DNA from: Amycolatopsis iheyensis
Lineage (GTDB): Bacteria; Actinomycetota; Actinomycetes; Mycobacteriales; Pseudonocardiaceae
Assembly (NCBI RefSeq): GCF_024703995.1
Contig: NZ_JAMXQV010000004.1
Location: 62,001-126,000 of the forward strand
Direction of reading: 5' to 3'
DNA: 64,000 nucleotides
Below the pieces are notes generated by a model. That model was given only the letters and a program-made list of their open reading frames with translations. It ran no database searches and was not told the origin of the DNA. This document shows, one piece after another, positions 24,674 through 33,200 of the stretch. Position numbers and translations under genes: made by a program. Positions within the stretch are counted from its first letter, which is position 1, and each line of letters begins with the position of its first letter.

Positions 24674-24750
24674 GGTTTATCCATTGGAAAAGAACGACCG
24701 GTGTCGCTGCGCCCATCGTCGCAGCCGGCGAACCCCCGCGGAGGACCAGC

Positions 24751-25605
24751 ATGAGCGCGATGTGGCAGGGATGCCTCGCCGACACGGACTACTTCGAGCT
24801 GCGTTCCGGTGGCGGGCACGACTACGGCGTCTGGGTCACCACCCCACCGGGCTACGACCCGGCGACGACGCAAGTACCCGCGGTGTACGTGCTCGACGGC
24901 AACTGGGCCGTGGGCATGACGGCTCCGCTCATCGTCACCCAGCGGGACCCCATGCACCCGATCCGGCCGTACCTCCAGGTCAGCGTGGGCTACGCGGGTG
25001 AGGAGGCGGAGCACTGGGCGCGGCTGCGCAACCGCGATCTCGTGCCGCCGGGCGAGCCCATCGCCCAGGAGCTCGTCGACGCCGTGGAGTTCGGCATCCA
25101 GGCGGGCTCGATGACGCGCGAGCAGGCCGACGCCTACCTCGCCGAACTGCGCGACACGCGGGCCGACGCGTTCCTGAGCTTCCTCACCACGGAACTGCAC
25201 CCCCGGATCGAGCGCGACTACGGCACCGCCACGACCGGCCACGGCCTCTTCGGCTACTCCTACGGCGGGCTGTTCGCCCTCTACGCCTGGCTCGCCGGCG
25301 GCACGCTGTTCGAGAGCATCGGCGCGGGCAGCCCGGGCATCGCCGGCGCGGACAGCCGGATCTTCGCGCGGCTGCGAGAACTGGGCGAGGGCCGGCCCGC
25401 CACCCGGCTGCACGTGACCTTCAACGACCAGGAGCTCCTCGGCGACCTGGCCATCTACCAGAACCTCACGAAGAACACGGCCACCTTCCTGCACCGCCTC
25501 GCCCCCCGCGACGGAACCGTCACCAGCGCGGTGCTGCGCGACACGCACGTGACCGGCCTGCCGGCCTCGTTCCTCAGCTACCTCAGGACCTGCCGGTCGG
25601 AGTGA
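24751..25605 (+). CDS. Alpha/beta-hydrolase, esterase D-like
   Basis: A 284-residue hydrolase of the putative-esterase (PF00756-like) type. VPAVYVLDGNWAV marks the first strand and oxyanion region, and GYSYGGLFALYAWL is the nucleophile elbow with the catalytic serine (about residue 167). The charge-relay His is probably in DTHVTGLP. There is no signal peptide, so it is cytosolic. The ATG has GCGGAGGA upstream. It is divergent from a TetR gene and overlaps the end of the dihydrofolate-reductase-like gene by 23 nt in convergent orientation. The substrate is unknown. Confidence 0.85.
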   Translation: MSAMWQGCLADTDYFELRSGGGHDYGVWVTTPPGYDPATTQVPAVYVLDGNWAVGMTAPLIVTQRDPMHPIRPYLQVSVGYAGEEAEHWARLRNRDLVPPGEPIAQELVDAVEFGIQAGSMTREQADAYLAELRDTRADAFLSFLTTELHPRIERDYGTATTGHGLFGYSYGGLFALYAWLAGGTLFESIGAGSPGIAGADSRIFARLRELGEGRPATRLHVTFNDQELLGDLAIYQNLTKNTATFLHRLAPRDGTVTSAVLRDTHVTGLPASFLSYLRTCRSE

Positions 25606-26179
25606 GCACCCGGTAGCTCAGGTGCAGCACCCGGCCGGCCCGGATCACGACGTCCGGATCGGCCAGCAGGTGCTGCGCGCGGACCGGCCCGAAGTAGCGC
25701 TTGCCGGCCCCGAACACGACGGGCACGACGTCCATGCGCACCTCGTCGACCAGGCCCGCGGCGAGCACCTGCCCACCGACGTCGCCGGCGGCGACCTCGA
25801 CCACCCGGTCACCCGCCAGCTCCCGTGCCTTGGCCACGGCCGCCTCGACGCCGTCGACGAAGTGGAACGGCGCCTCGGGGTCCCAGCCCGCGGGCGCCGG
25901 CCGGTGCGTCACGACGACCACGTGGTCGACCCCGCCCGGCGGCTTCCCGTCCCAGCCGTCGGTCAGGTCGAAGACGTGGCGTCCGACGATCGTCGCCCCG
26001 ATCCGGTCCCAGTACGGCCGGGTGTAGTCGTAGGACGTCTGCGACACCTTCACCGCGCCGCTGTCGTCCAGCGGGACGTCCCCGCCGGACAGCCAGTCGA
26101 ACAGCGGCCCTGGCTGGTCGTGCTCGTCCGCGACGAAGCCGTCCACCGACACCGAACCGTACATGACCACCGTGCCCAC
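25583..26179 (-). CDS. Dihydrofolate reductase-like (RibD C-terminal) protein
   Basis: A 198-residue protein of the RibD_C/DHFR-like family common in actinomycetes: MYGSVSVDGFVAD at the N-terminus, GATIVGRHVFDLTDGW for the nucleotide-binding region and VDEVRMDVVPVVFGAGKRYF near the C-terminus. These proteins probably use NADPH, but their substrates are mostly unknown. GTG 26179 is chosen, with AAAGGAGGG upstream. A 14-bp palindrome lies 16 nt before the start and is a likely operator. The AraC gene upstream is on the same strand, 64 nt away. Confidence 0.9.
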   Translation of the reverse strand: MGTVVMYGSVSVDGFVADEHDQPGPLFDWLSGGDVPLDDSGAVKVSQTSYDYTRPYWDRIGATIVGRHVFDLTDGWDGKPPGGVDHVVVVTHRPAPAGWDPEAPFHFVDGVEAAVAKARELAGDRVVEVAAGDVGGQVLAAGLVDEVRMDVVPVVFGAGKRYFGPVRAQHLLADPDVVIRAGRVLHLSYRVLTPTGRS

Positions 26180-26194
26180 GAGGCCCTCCTTTGC

Positions 26195-26208
26195 TTGGGG
26201 TGCCCCAA
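26195..26208. promoter_or_regulatory. Palindromic operator candidate before the DHFR-like gene
   Basis: TTGGGG-TG-CCCCAA, perfect 6-bp arms, set in a relatively AT-rich gap between the AraC stop (26244) and the GTG at 26179. Confidence 0.5.
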
Positions 26209-26243
26209 ATTAGCGCGTCGGGCGCGGCGGCTCTTGTAAGAAA

Positions 26244-27083
26244 TCAATCGGCGGGCAGCGGCCAGCCGTCCAGCACGTGGCCGGGGTGTTCGCGGAGGAA
26301 CCGTCGCCGGATTTCGACGTACCGCGTCGGCGTGAGCCCGGTGAACTCCCGGAACTCGTGGCCGAAGTGGGCTTGGTCGAAGTAGCCGGCGCGACCGGCG
26401 AGGTCACTCCAGTCGATCGGGCCGGCGGGGTCGATGGCGAACACGACGGCGGTGAAGCGATAGCTGCGGGCCAGCCGCTTCGGCGTGACGCCGACGAGCT
26501 CCTTGAACCGCCGGGCCAGGTGCGTGCCGCTGACCCCGGCCGCGGCGCTGAGGCCGCCGACGGCCACCGCCCCGCCGGCCGCCGCGATGACGCGGCTCGT
26601 CTCGCGGACCAGCCCCAGGCCGGCGGTCTCGCCGAGCCGCCGCATCAGCTCGTCTTCGAGCAACGTCAGCATCTCGTGCGGGTCGTCCGCGGTGGCCAGC
26701 CGATCCCGCAGCTCGGCGACGGCGCGCCGGCCCCAGACCTGCTCGACCGCCACCGGCCGGTCACACAGCTCGGCCGCGGGCATCGCCAGGAAAGGCGCCG
26801 GCCCCCACGGCTTGAAGTGCACACCGACCGACCGGGTGGGGAGCGGGTAGCGGAACTCGAACGCACGGGTGGGCGTGGTGATGACGCACCCGTCGGCGTA
26901 CTCGGCCGCCTCGGCATCGGCGCCGCCGCGGATGCGGAACGGCGCGCCGAGGTTGACGATGAGCAGCGCCGCGGGACTCGCCGGCAGCGTGAGCCCGGCG
27001 TAGGGCGGGGTGCCCGCCAGGTAGTAGAGGTCGTCGATCAGCCCGTCCAGCGGCGGCCGCGGCACTCGGGACACGTACTCCAC
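26244..27083 (-). CDS. AraC-family transcriptional regulator
   Basis: A 279-residue protein. The N-terminal half is a sensor domain of the DUF6597-like type (PPLDGLIDDLYYLAGTPPY, then RSVGVHFKPWGPAPFL). The C-terminal half has the two AraC HTH motifs (VGGLSAAAGVSGTHLARRFKE and WSDLAGRAGYFDQAHFGHEF, ending in the FTGLTPTRY signature). The GTG start at 27083 has no strong ribosome site. It may control the DHFR-like gene downstream, 64 nt away on the same strand. Confidence 0.88.
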   Translation of the reverse strand: MEYVSRVPRPPLDGLIDDLYYLAGTPPYAGLTLPASPAALLIVNLGAPFRIRGGADAEAAEYADGCVITTPTRAFEFRYPLPTRSVGVHFKPWGPAPFLAMPAAELCDRPVAVEQVWGRRAVAELRDRLATADDPHEMLTLLEDELMRRLGETAGLGLVRETSRVIAAAGGAVAVGGLSAAAGVSGTHLARRFKELVGVTPKRLARSYRFTAVVFAIDPAGPIDWSDLAGRAGYFDQAHFGHEFREFTGLTPTRYVEIRRRFLREHPGHVLDGWPLPAD

Positions 27084-27085
27084 GC

Positions 27086-27290
27086 CCCCAGCATCGCTGA
27101 TGCTCTCTTGGGTGCGGCGGCACCCTCACCCCACCGGGTCACAACGCACGCAACCGGACCCGGTCCGGCTCACCCATCCCCAGCATCGCCGATGCACCCG
27201 CCGGACGCGGCGGCACCATCACCCCACCAACGCCGCCCGAGCCTCGGCCCGCAACCGCACCCGGTCCGGTTTGCCCATCCCCAGCACCGG
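27086..27290. repeat. Partial duplication of the acyl-CoA ligase 3' end
   Basis: A segment containing CCCCAGCATCG, then GCGGCGGCACC, then CGCAACCG-ACCCGGTCCGG recurs with a period of about 90-100 bp (starts near 27086, 27178 and 27280). The rightmost copy is the true coding end of the ligase; the left copies look like decayed, non-coding duplicates. Confidence 0.6.
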
Positions 27291-28796
27291 CAGTTCCCGG
27301 CGGACGTCGATCACGGCGGGCACGTGGCTCTCGGACAACGCCTCGGCGACCCGGCGACGCAGCTCCCCGACGTCCACGACAGCACCGGGCTCCGCCACGA
27401 CCGCGGCGTGGATGTGCTCGACCCGGTCGGCGTCCTCGACGCCGTACACCGCCGCGCGGGACACTCCCGGGGCTTCGGCCAGCACCTTCTCCACCGCCGT
27501 GGGGTGAATGCGGAGGCCCTTGACCTTCATGACGTCCGAAAGCCGGCCGCTCAGGTGCAGGTAACCGCCCGCGTCGACGTGCCCGAGGTCGCCCGTGCGG
27601 ACCCAGCCGTCGCGGACCAGCCGCTCGGTCAGCTCCGGCTCGCGCCAGTAGCCGGCGGCCGGCCAGCGTGGCTTCGCGCAGACCTCGCCGACCTCACCGT
27701 CGGGCAGCTCCGCGCCGGTTTCCGGGTGGCGGATGCTGAACCCGGCGGGGTCCAGCGGCCGGCCGGCGGTGGCGCACTTGCGCGGGTCGTCGTGGTCGGC
27801 CGGGGCGAGCACGGTGATCGCGCCGCCGCACTCGCTGGTGCCGTAGCCCTGGATCAGCACCGGCCCGAAGACCTGCCGGGCTTCGCGCAGCCGGCGGGGC
27901 GCTCCGGGGCTGCCCATGTAGAACAGCTCGGTCACGCTGGAGGTGTCGGTGGCCGCGCGGTCCGGGTGCTCGGCGAGCGCGGAGAGCTGCGGGGTGCCGA
28001 TCATGAGCCGGGTGATCCGGTGCCCGGCGACCGCTCGCAGCACCGCACCGGCGTCGAAACCCTTGTGCAGCACGACGAGACCGCCGCTGGCGAGCGTGTC
28101 GTCCGCGCCGAACCCGCTGGAGTGGGTCAGCGGCGCGGTGATCAGGAAGTGCGTCCGGCCACCGGCGGACCCGGCCGCGGGCGGCAGCCACGGCGCCGCC
28201 GCGACCATGTCGTTCTTGACCCCGAACGTCCAGCAGACGCCCTTCGGCGAGCCGCTCGACCCGCTGGTGTGGGTGATCACCGCGATGTCGTCGTCCTCGA
28301 CCTCCGCGCACGCGACCACTTCGGTGGCGGAACCGGCGGTCAGGTCCACCGTGCCCGGTCCCCCGGCGCCCAGCACGGCCAGGACCGGCCGGTCGGCCAC
28401 GTCCGCCAGCAGGTCACGGGCCCGGTCTTCGTTGCCCGGGTCGACCGCCAGCACCCGCGCGCCGGCGGCCGCGACGACCGCGCGCTGCCGCTCCACGCGC
28501 AGCTCGTCGCCGGGCACGGCGGCGTTCACCCCACGCACGTGCGCGGCGGTCGCGCCCACCAGGTTGGCCGCCCACCGCAGGATCAGCGTGGCGGCGGTGT
28601 TCGGTTCCGTCAGGACGGCGACGACGTCGCCGCGGGTGACGCCGTGCCGGCCCAGCACCGCCGCGGCCCGGCGAACGGCGGCGGCGAGCTCCCCCGTGGT
28701 CAGGAAAGCGTCCCCGTCGACCAGCGTCACCCGACGCGGATCGGCGTCGAAGTGGGTCAGCAACTGCTGGACGTAATGCACGTGAGTAGTGCTCAT
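27219..28796 (-). CDS. Stand-alone acyl-CoA ligase (AMP-forming)
   Basis: A 525-residue class I adenylate-forming enzyme. Motifs in order: HTSGSSGSPKGVCW (about 175), YGTSECGGAI (about 315), VRTGDLGH (about 400), LSDVMKVKGLRIHP and the C-terminal catalytic lysine region GMGKPDRVRL. It activates a carboxylic acid as acyl-AMP and then acyl-CoA. ATG 28796 is chosen; a GTG directly before it is also possible. It is divergent from the P450-PKS operon with 238 nt of control DNA between, so it may prepare a starter, extender or side-chain acid for the pathway. The substrate cannot be predicted by eye. Confidence 0.88.
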   Translation of the reverse strand: MSTTHVHYVQQLLTHFDADPRRVTLVDGDAFLTTGELAAAVRRAAAVLGRHGVTRGDVVAVLTEPNTAATLILRWAANLVGATAAHVRGVNAAVPGDELRVERQRAVVAAAGARVLAVDPGNEDRARDLLADVADRPVLAVLGAGGPGTVDLTAGSATEVVACAEVEDDDIAVITHTSGSSGSPKGVCWTFGVKNDMVAAAPWLPPAAGSAGGRTHFLITAPLTHSSGFGADDTLASGGLVVLHKGFDAGAVLRAVAGHRITRLMIGTPQLSALAEHPDRAATDTSSVTELFYMGSPGAPRRLREARQVFGPVLIQGYGTSECGGAITVLAPADHDDPRKCATAGRPLDPAGFSIRHPETGAELPDGEVGEVCAKPRWPAAGYWREPELTERLVRDGWVRTGDLGHVDAGGYLHLSGRLSDVMKVKGLRIHPTAVEKVLAEAPGVSRAAVYGVEDADRVEHIHAAVVAEPGAVVDVGELRRRVAEALSESHVPAVIDVRRELPVLGMGKPDRVRLRAEARAALVG

Positions 28797-28894
28797 CACC
28801 CGGTTTCGCCTTCCTGGCCGGGAAAAACGCGGTTACCCGTGGCCGAATGCGGTACCCCGCAAGCTAATCCGCGGACGCCGCGGTCCCCATCCCC

Positions 28895-28953
28895 CACGTT
28901 GACGGCACTCGGCCCGCGGGCCCGGAGCCGCGGGCCGAACTACTCACGTTGAC
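28895..28953. promoter_or_regulatory. Structured control region between ligase and P450-PKS operon
   Basis: Two direct repeats CACGTTGAC (28895-28903 and 28945-28953, 50 bp apart) flank a perfect 10-bp inverted repeat (CGGCCCGCGG at 28910-28919, CCGCGGGCCG at 28928-28937, 8-nt loop). Since both genes diverge from here, an operator is more likely than a terminator. The second repeat contains TTGACA, but I see no -10 at normal spacing. Confidence 0.5.
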
Positions 28954-29034
28954 AGCGGCGCGAACGCGCGACCCGAACTTAGCATCGGCCGCGGCGGGTG
29001 ACCCCACGCGCCGTCGTCGTCAGGAGATCGCACC

Positions 29035-30270
29035 GTGACCGGTTCTCTGGGCACCAATCCGCTCTTCCCGCTCCTCGACCACGCCGTGCGCCGCGACCCG
29101 TACCCGATCCTCGCCGGGCTGCGGGCCGCCAGCCCGCTGCGCGCCGGCGACCTGGTCGTCGTCGGCGACCACGCCACCTGCATGGCGGTGCTGCGCGACC
29201 CGGCGATGGGCAACGACACCCTCGGCCACCCGAGCATCGCCGAGGTGCTGCCGCGGTCGGACTCGCTGATGGTGCTCGAGTCGCTGTTCTTCATGGACCC
29301 GCCCGAGCACGGCCGGCAGCGCAGCCTGATCTCCAAGTCGTTCACCCCGCGGATCACCGGCCGGTACGAGCCGATGATCCACGGCGTCGTCGACCGGGTC
29401 TACGCCGAGCTGGCCGAGCGCGGGTCGTTCGACGTCGTCGACTACGCCACCCGCGTCTCGCTGGGCGTGATCTGCGAGCTGATGGCCATCCCCGACGACG
29501 ACGTCGCCGTGCTGAAGGACTGGTCGGACGAACTCGCTCTGGCCACGGAAGTGCCGACGCTGTCGGCCGCCTTCCGCAGCCGGGAACTGTTCAGCGAGGA
29601 GGAAGTGAGCAGCTTCGCGAAGACGTCCTTCGAGATCCACGCGTACTTCGCCGACCTGATCCACAAGCGACGCCGCCGGCCGGGTGAAGACCTGATCTCC
29701 AGTCTCATCGAGGTCCGCGACGGCGGCGAAGCGTTGACCCGCGCCGAAATCACCAACGTCTTGCTCAACCTCTTCGCCGCCGCGCACGAGTCGGTGACCA
29801 ACGTGATTTCGAGCGGAGTGCTGGCGTTGCACCGCAACCGCGACCAGCTGGCCCTGCTGCGCGCGCAGCCGGAGATCGCGCCGCTGCTCGTCGGCGAAGT
29901 GCTGCGCTACGACGCCCCGGTGCAGCTCACCGCCCGGGTCGCGCTGCGGCCCGCGACGGTCGGCGAACTGAAAGTCGAGCCCGGCACGATGGTGGTGCTG
30001 CTGCTGGCCGCGGGCAACCGGGACGAGGCCGCGTTCCCCGGCGCCGACCGGTTCGAAGCCGACCGGAAGCCGAAGAACCTGCAACTGTCCTTCGGCGCCG
30101 GCCCCCACTACTGCATCGGCGCCGCGCTGGCGAAGCAGGAGGCGTCGATCGCGCTGTCCGCGCTGGCGACCCGGCCGTCGGAGTTCGAGGCCGACGAGGA
30201 CGCGCTCGACTACCGGCGACACGTCGTGGTGCGCGGGCTGCGGACCCTGCCCCTCACCCTGCGGCCCTGA
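29035..30270 (+). CDS. Cytochrome P450
   Basis: A 411-residue bacterial class I P450. The heme loop is [10 protein letters not shown] with the Cys ligand (about residue 362), and the K-helix ExxR is present (EVLR, about 306). The I-helix reads [10 protein letters not shown], where most P450s have AGxET; Ser replaces the usual Thr, which may affect oxygen activation. The GTG start has AGGAG upstream. The gene is 14 nt ahead of PKS B, so it is co-transcribed with B, C and D and probably oxidises their product. The needed ferredoxin and reductase are not in the window. Confidence 0.94.
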   Translation: MTGSLGTNPLFPLLDHAVRRDPYPILAGLRAASPLRAGDLVVVGDHATCMAVLRDPAMGNDTLGHPSIAEVLPRSDSLMVLESLFFMDPPEHGRQRSLISKSFTPRITGRYEPMIHGVVDRVYAELAERGSFDVVDYATRVSLGVICELMAIPDDDVAVLKDWSDELALATEVPTLSAAFRSRELFSEEEVSSFAKTSFEIHAYFADLIHKRRRRPGEDLISSLIEVRDGGEALTRAEITNVLLNLFAAAHESVTNVISSGVLALHRNRDQLALLRAQPEIAPLLVGEVLRYDAPVQLTARVALRPATVGELKVEPGTMVVLLLAAGNRDEAAFPGADRFEADRKPKNLQLSFGAGPHYCIGAALAKQEASIALSALATRPSEFEADEDALDYRRHVVVRGLRTLPLTLRP

Positions 30271-30284
30271 GGGAAGGAAGCGAC

Positions 30285-33200
30285 GTGTCCGTCGACGACG
30301 AAAAGATGCGGCAGTACCTCAAGCGCGTCACCGCCGATCTCTTGGCCACCAAGGAAAAGCTGCGCGAGGCCGAGGCTCGCGCCGACGACCCGGTCGTCGT
30401 GGTCGGCACCGGGTGCCGGTTCCCCGGCGGGGTGCGTTCGGCCGAGGACCTGTGGGACCTGGTCGACGCGGGCCGCGACGCGATCGGCGAGTTCCCCCGC
30501 GACCGCCACTGGGACGTCGACGCGCTGTACGACCCGGACCCGCAAGCCGGGCAGGAGGGGCGCTCCTACGTTCGCGAGGGCGGTTTCGTCGACGCCGGCG
30601 CGTTCGACGCGGGCTTCTTCGGCATCTCGCCGCGCGAGGCGCTGGTGATGGACCCGCAGCAGCGCGTCCTCCTGGAGGTCGTCTGGGAGGCTCTGGAGGA
30701 CGCCGGCATCGACCCCGAGACGCTGCGCGACAGCGACACCGGCGTCTTCTGCGGGGTGACCGGGCACGACTACGACACCTTGTGGAAGGCCGCGCCCTAC
30801 TCGCCGCACGGCATCATCGGCAACATCGCCAGCGTGGTGTCGGGCCGGGTGTCCTACACCTTCGACTTCACCGGCCCGTCGGTCACCGTGGACACCGCGT
30901 GCTCGTCTTCGCTGGTCGCGATCCACCAGGCGGTGCGGGCCCTGCGCGACCGCGAATGCGCGCTGGCGGTGGCGGCCGGCGTGACGATCCTGAGCACCTC
31001 ACGCAGTTTCGTGGAGTTCTGCGGGCAGGGCGTCATCTCGAAGACCGCCCGCTGCCGGTCGTTCGCGGCCGGGGCGGACGGCACGATCTGGGCCGAGGGC
31101 GCCGGGGTCGTATTGCTGGAACGCCTCTCCGACGCGCGCCGCAACGGGCACCGGGTGCTCGCGGTGCTGCGTGGCTCGGCGGTCAACCAGGACGGCCGCA
31201 GCAACGGTCTCTCGGCGCCCAACGGCGAAGCGCAACGCCGGGTGATCGACGCGGCCCTGGCCGACGCCGGATTGTCGCCGCGCGACGTCGACGCGGTGGA
31301 GGCGCACGGCACGGGCACCGCGCTGGGCGACCCGATCGAGGGCGGCGCGCTGGTGGCCACCTACGGCCGCGACCGGCCGCCGCGGCGGCCCCTGCGCCTC
31401 GGCTCGGTGAAGTCGAACATCGGGCACAGCCAGGCCGCCGCCGGTGTGGCCGGCGTCCTCAAGGTGATCATGGCGATGCGGCACCGGCACTTGCCGCGGA
31501 CTCTGCACGTGGACGAGCCCACCGCGAAGGTCGACTGGCAGGGCTCGGTCGAGCTGCTCACCGAGCCGCTCGAGTGGGAGCGCGGGCACGGGCCGCGCCG
31601 GGCCGCGGTGTCGTCGTTCGGGATCAGCGGCACCAACGCCCACCTGATCCTCGAGGAAGCCCCCGAGGACGAACCCGGACCGGCGGCCACCGGGACCTTG
31701 CCGGTGCTCGCCTGGCCGGTCTCGGCCAAGACCGAACGGGCGCTGCCCGCGCAGGCCGCCGGGCTGCTCGACGTCGCCGGGCGCACCGGCCCGGCCGACC
31801 TCGGTTTCTCGCTGGCCACCACCAGGTCGGCGTTCCGGCACCGGTCGGTCCTGCTGGGCCGCGACCGCGGCACCCTGCTGGCCGGGCTGCGCGGCCTGGC
31901 CGACGGCGCCGTGGACCCCGACGTCGTGACCGGGGTCGCCACGGCCGGGCGCGTCGGGATGTTGTTCTCCGGCCAGGGCTCCCAGCGCCCGGGCATGGCT
32001 CTCGCGCTGGCCGCGCAGTACCCGGTCTTCGACGAAATCTGCGCGGAGCTGGACCGGCACCGGGAAACCCCGCTGCGTGAAGTTCTCAAGGCGTCCGACG
32101 GCGATCTGCTCGACCGCACGGACCACGCCCAGGCCGCCCTGTTCGCGGTCGAGGTCGCGTTGTTCCGGATCTACGAGGGCTGGGGACTGCGCCCGCGCGT
32201 GCTGCTCGGGCACTCGATCGGCGAGATCGCGGCGGCCCACGTCGCCGGTGTGTGGTCGCTGCCCGACGCCTGCCGGCTCGTCGCGGCCCGGGGCCGGCTG
32301 ATGGCCGCGCTGCCCGAAGGCGGCGCCATGCTGTCGGTCCGCGCACCCGAACACGAGGTCCTCGCCGCGCTCGAAGGGCTCGACGACCGGGTCGCGATCG
32401 CGGCCGTCAACGCGGCCGACGCCGTCGTGGTGTCCGGTGAGCTCGCCGAGATCGACCGCTTGGAGCGCCGCTGGGCCGCCGAGGGACGGCGCACCCGGCG
32501 GCTGCGGGTCAGCCACGCCTTCCATTCGCCGCTCATGGCGCCGATGCTCGCGGAGTTCGAGGCCGTCGTGGCGGGCCTGACCGCGCACGAGCCCCGGATC
32601 CCGGTCGTCTCCGGCGTGACCGGCCACCTCGCCACCGCCGGGCAGCTCACCTCGCCGGCGTACTGGGCGGAGCAGATCCGCCGGCCGGTCCGCTTCCACG
32701 ACGGGCTCGGCGCCGTGCGCGCCAAGGGCGTCGACGTCCTGCTCGAACTGGGGCCCGACGCCGTGCTGAGCCCGCTGATCGAGGCGGCGGTCGCCGTGCC
32801 CACCCTGCGCAAGGGCCACGACGACGTCGAGGCGGTGCTGCGCGCGGCCGCGACCGCGTGGGCGCACGGGGCCACCGTGGACTGGCACGCGGTGTACGCC
32901 CCGGCCGCACCCCGCGCCGTCGCGCTGCCGACTTACCCGTTCCAGCACGAGCACTACTGGCTGCCCGCGCCGGCCGGCGCCACCGACGTCGCCGCCGCCG
33001 GGCTCGAGCGCCCGACGCACCCGTTCCTGGGTGCGGTGGTCGATCTCGCCGATGGCGACGGCCGTGTCCTGACCGGGCGGCTTTCCCTGGCCGCGCACCC
33101 GTGGCTGGCGGGACACCGCGTGCACGACACGCTGGTCCTGCCGGCGACCGTGTTCGTCGAGCTGGCCCTGCACGCCGGTGAGCTGACCGGGTGCGAAGTG

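Noticed and set aside
28910..28937. Hairpin as a transcription terminator
   Set aside because: Both flanking genes diverge from this region, so no transcript needs to end here; an operator is more plausible.
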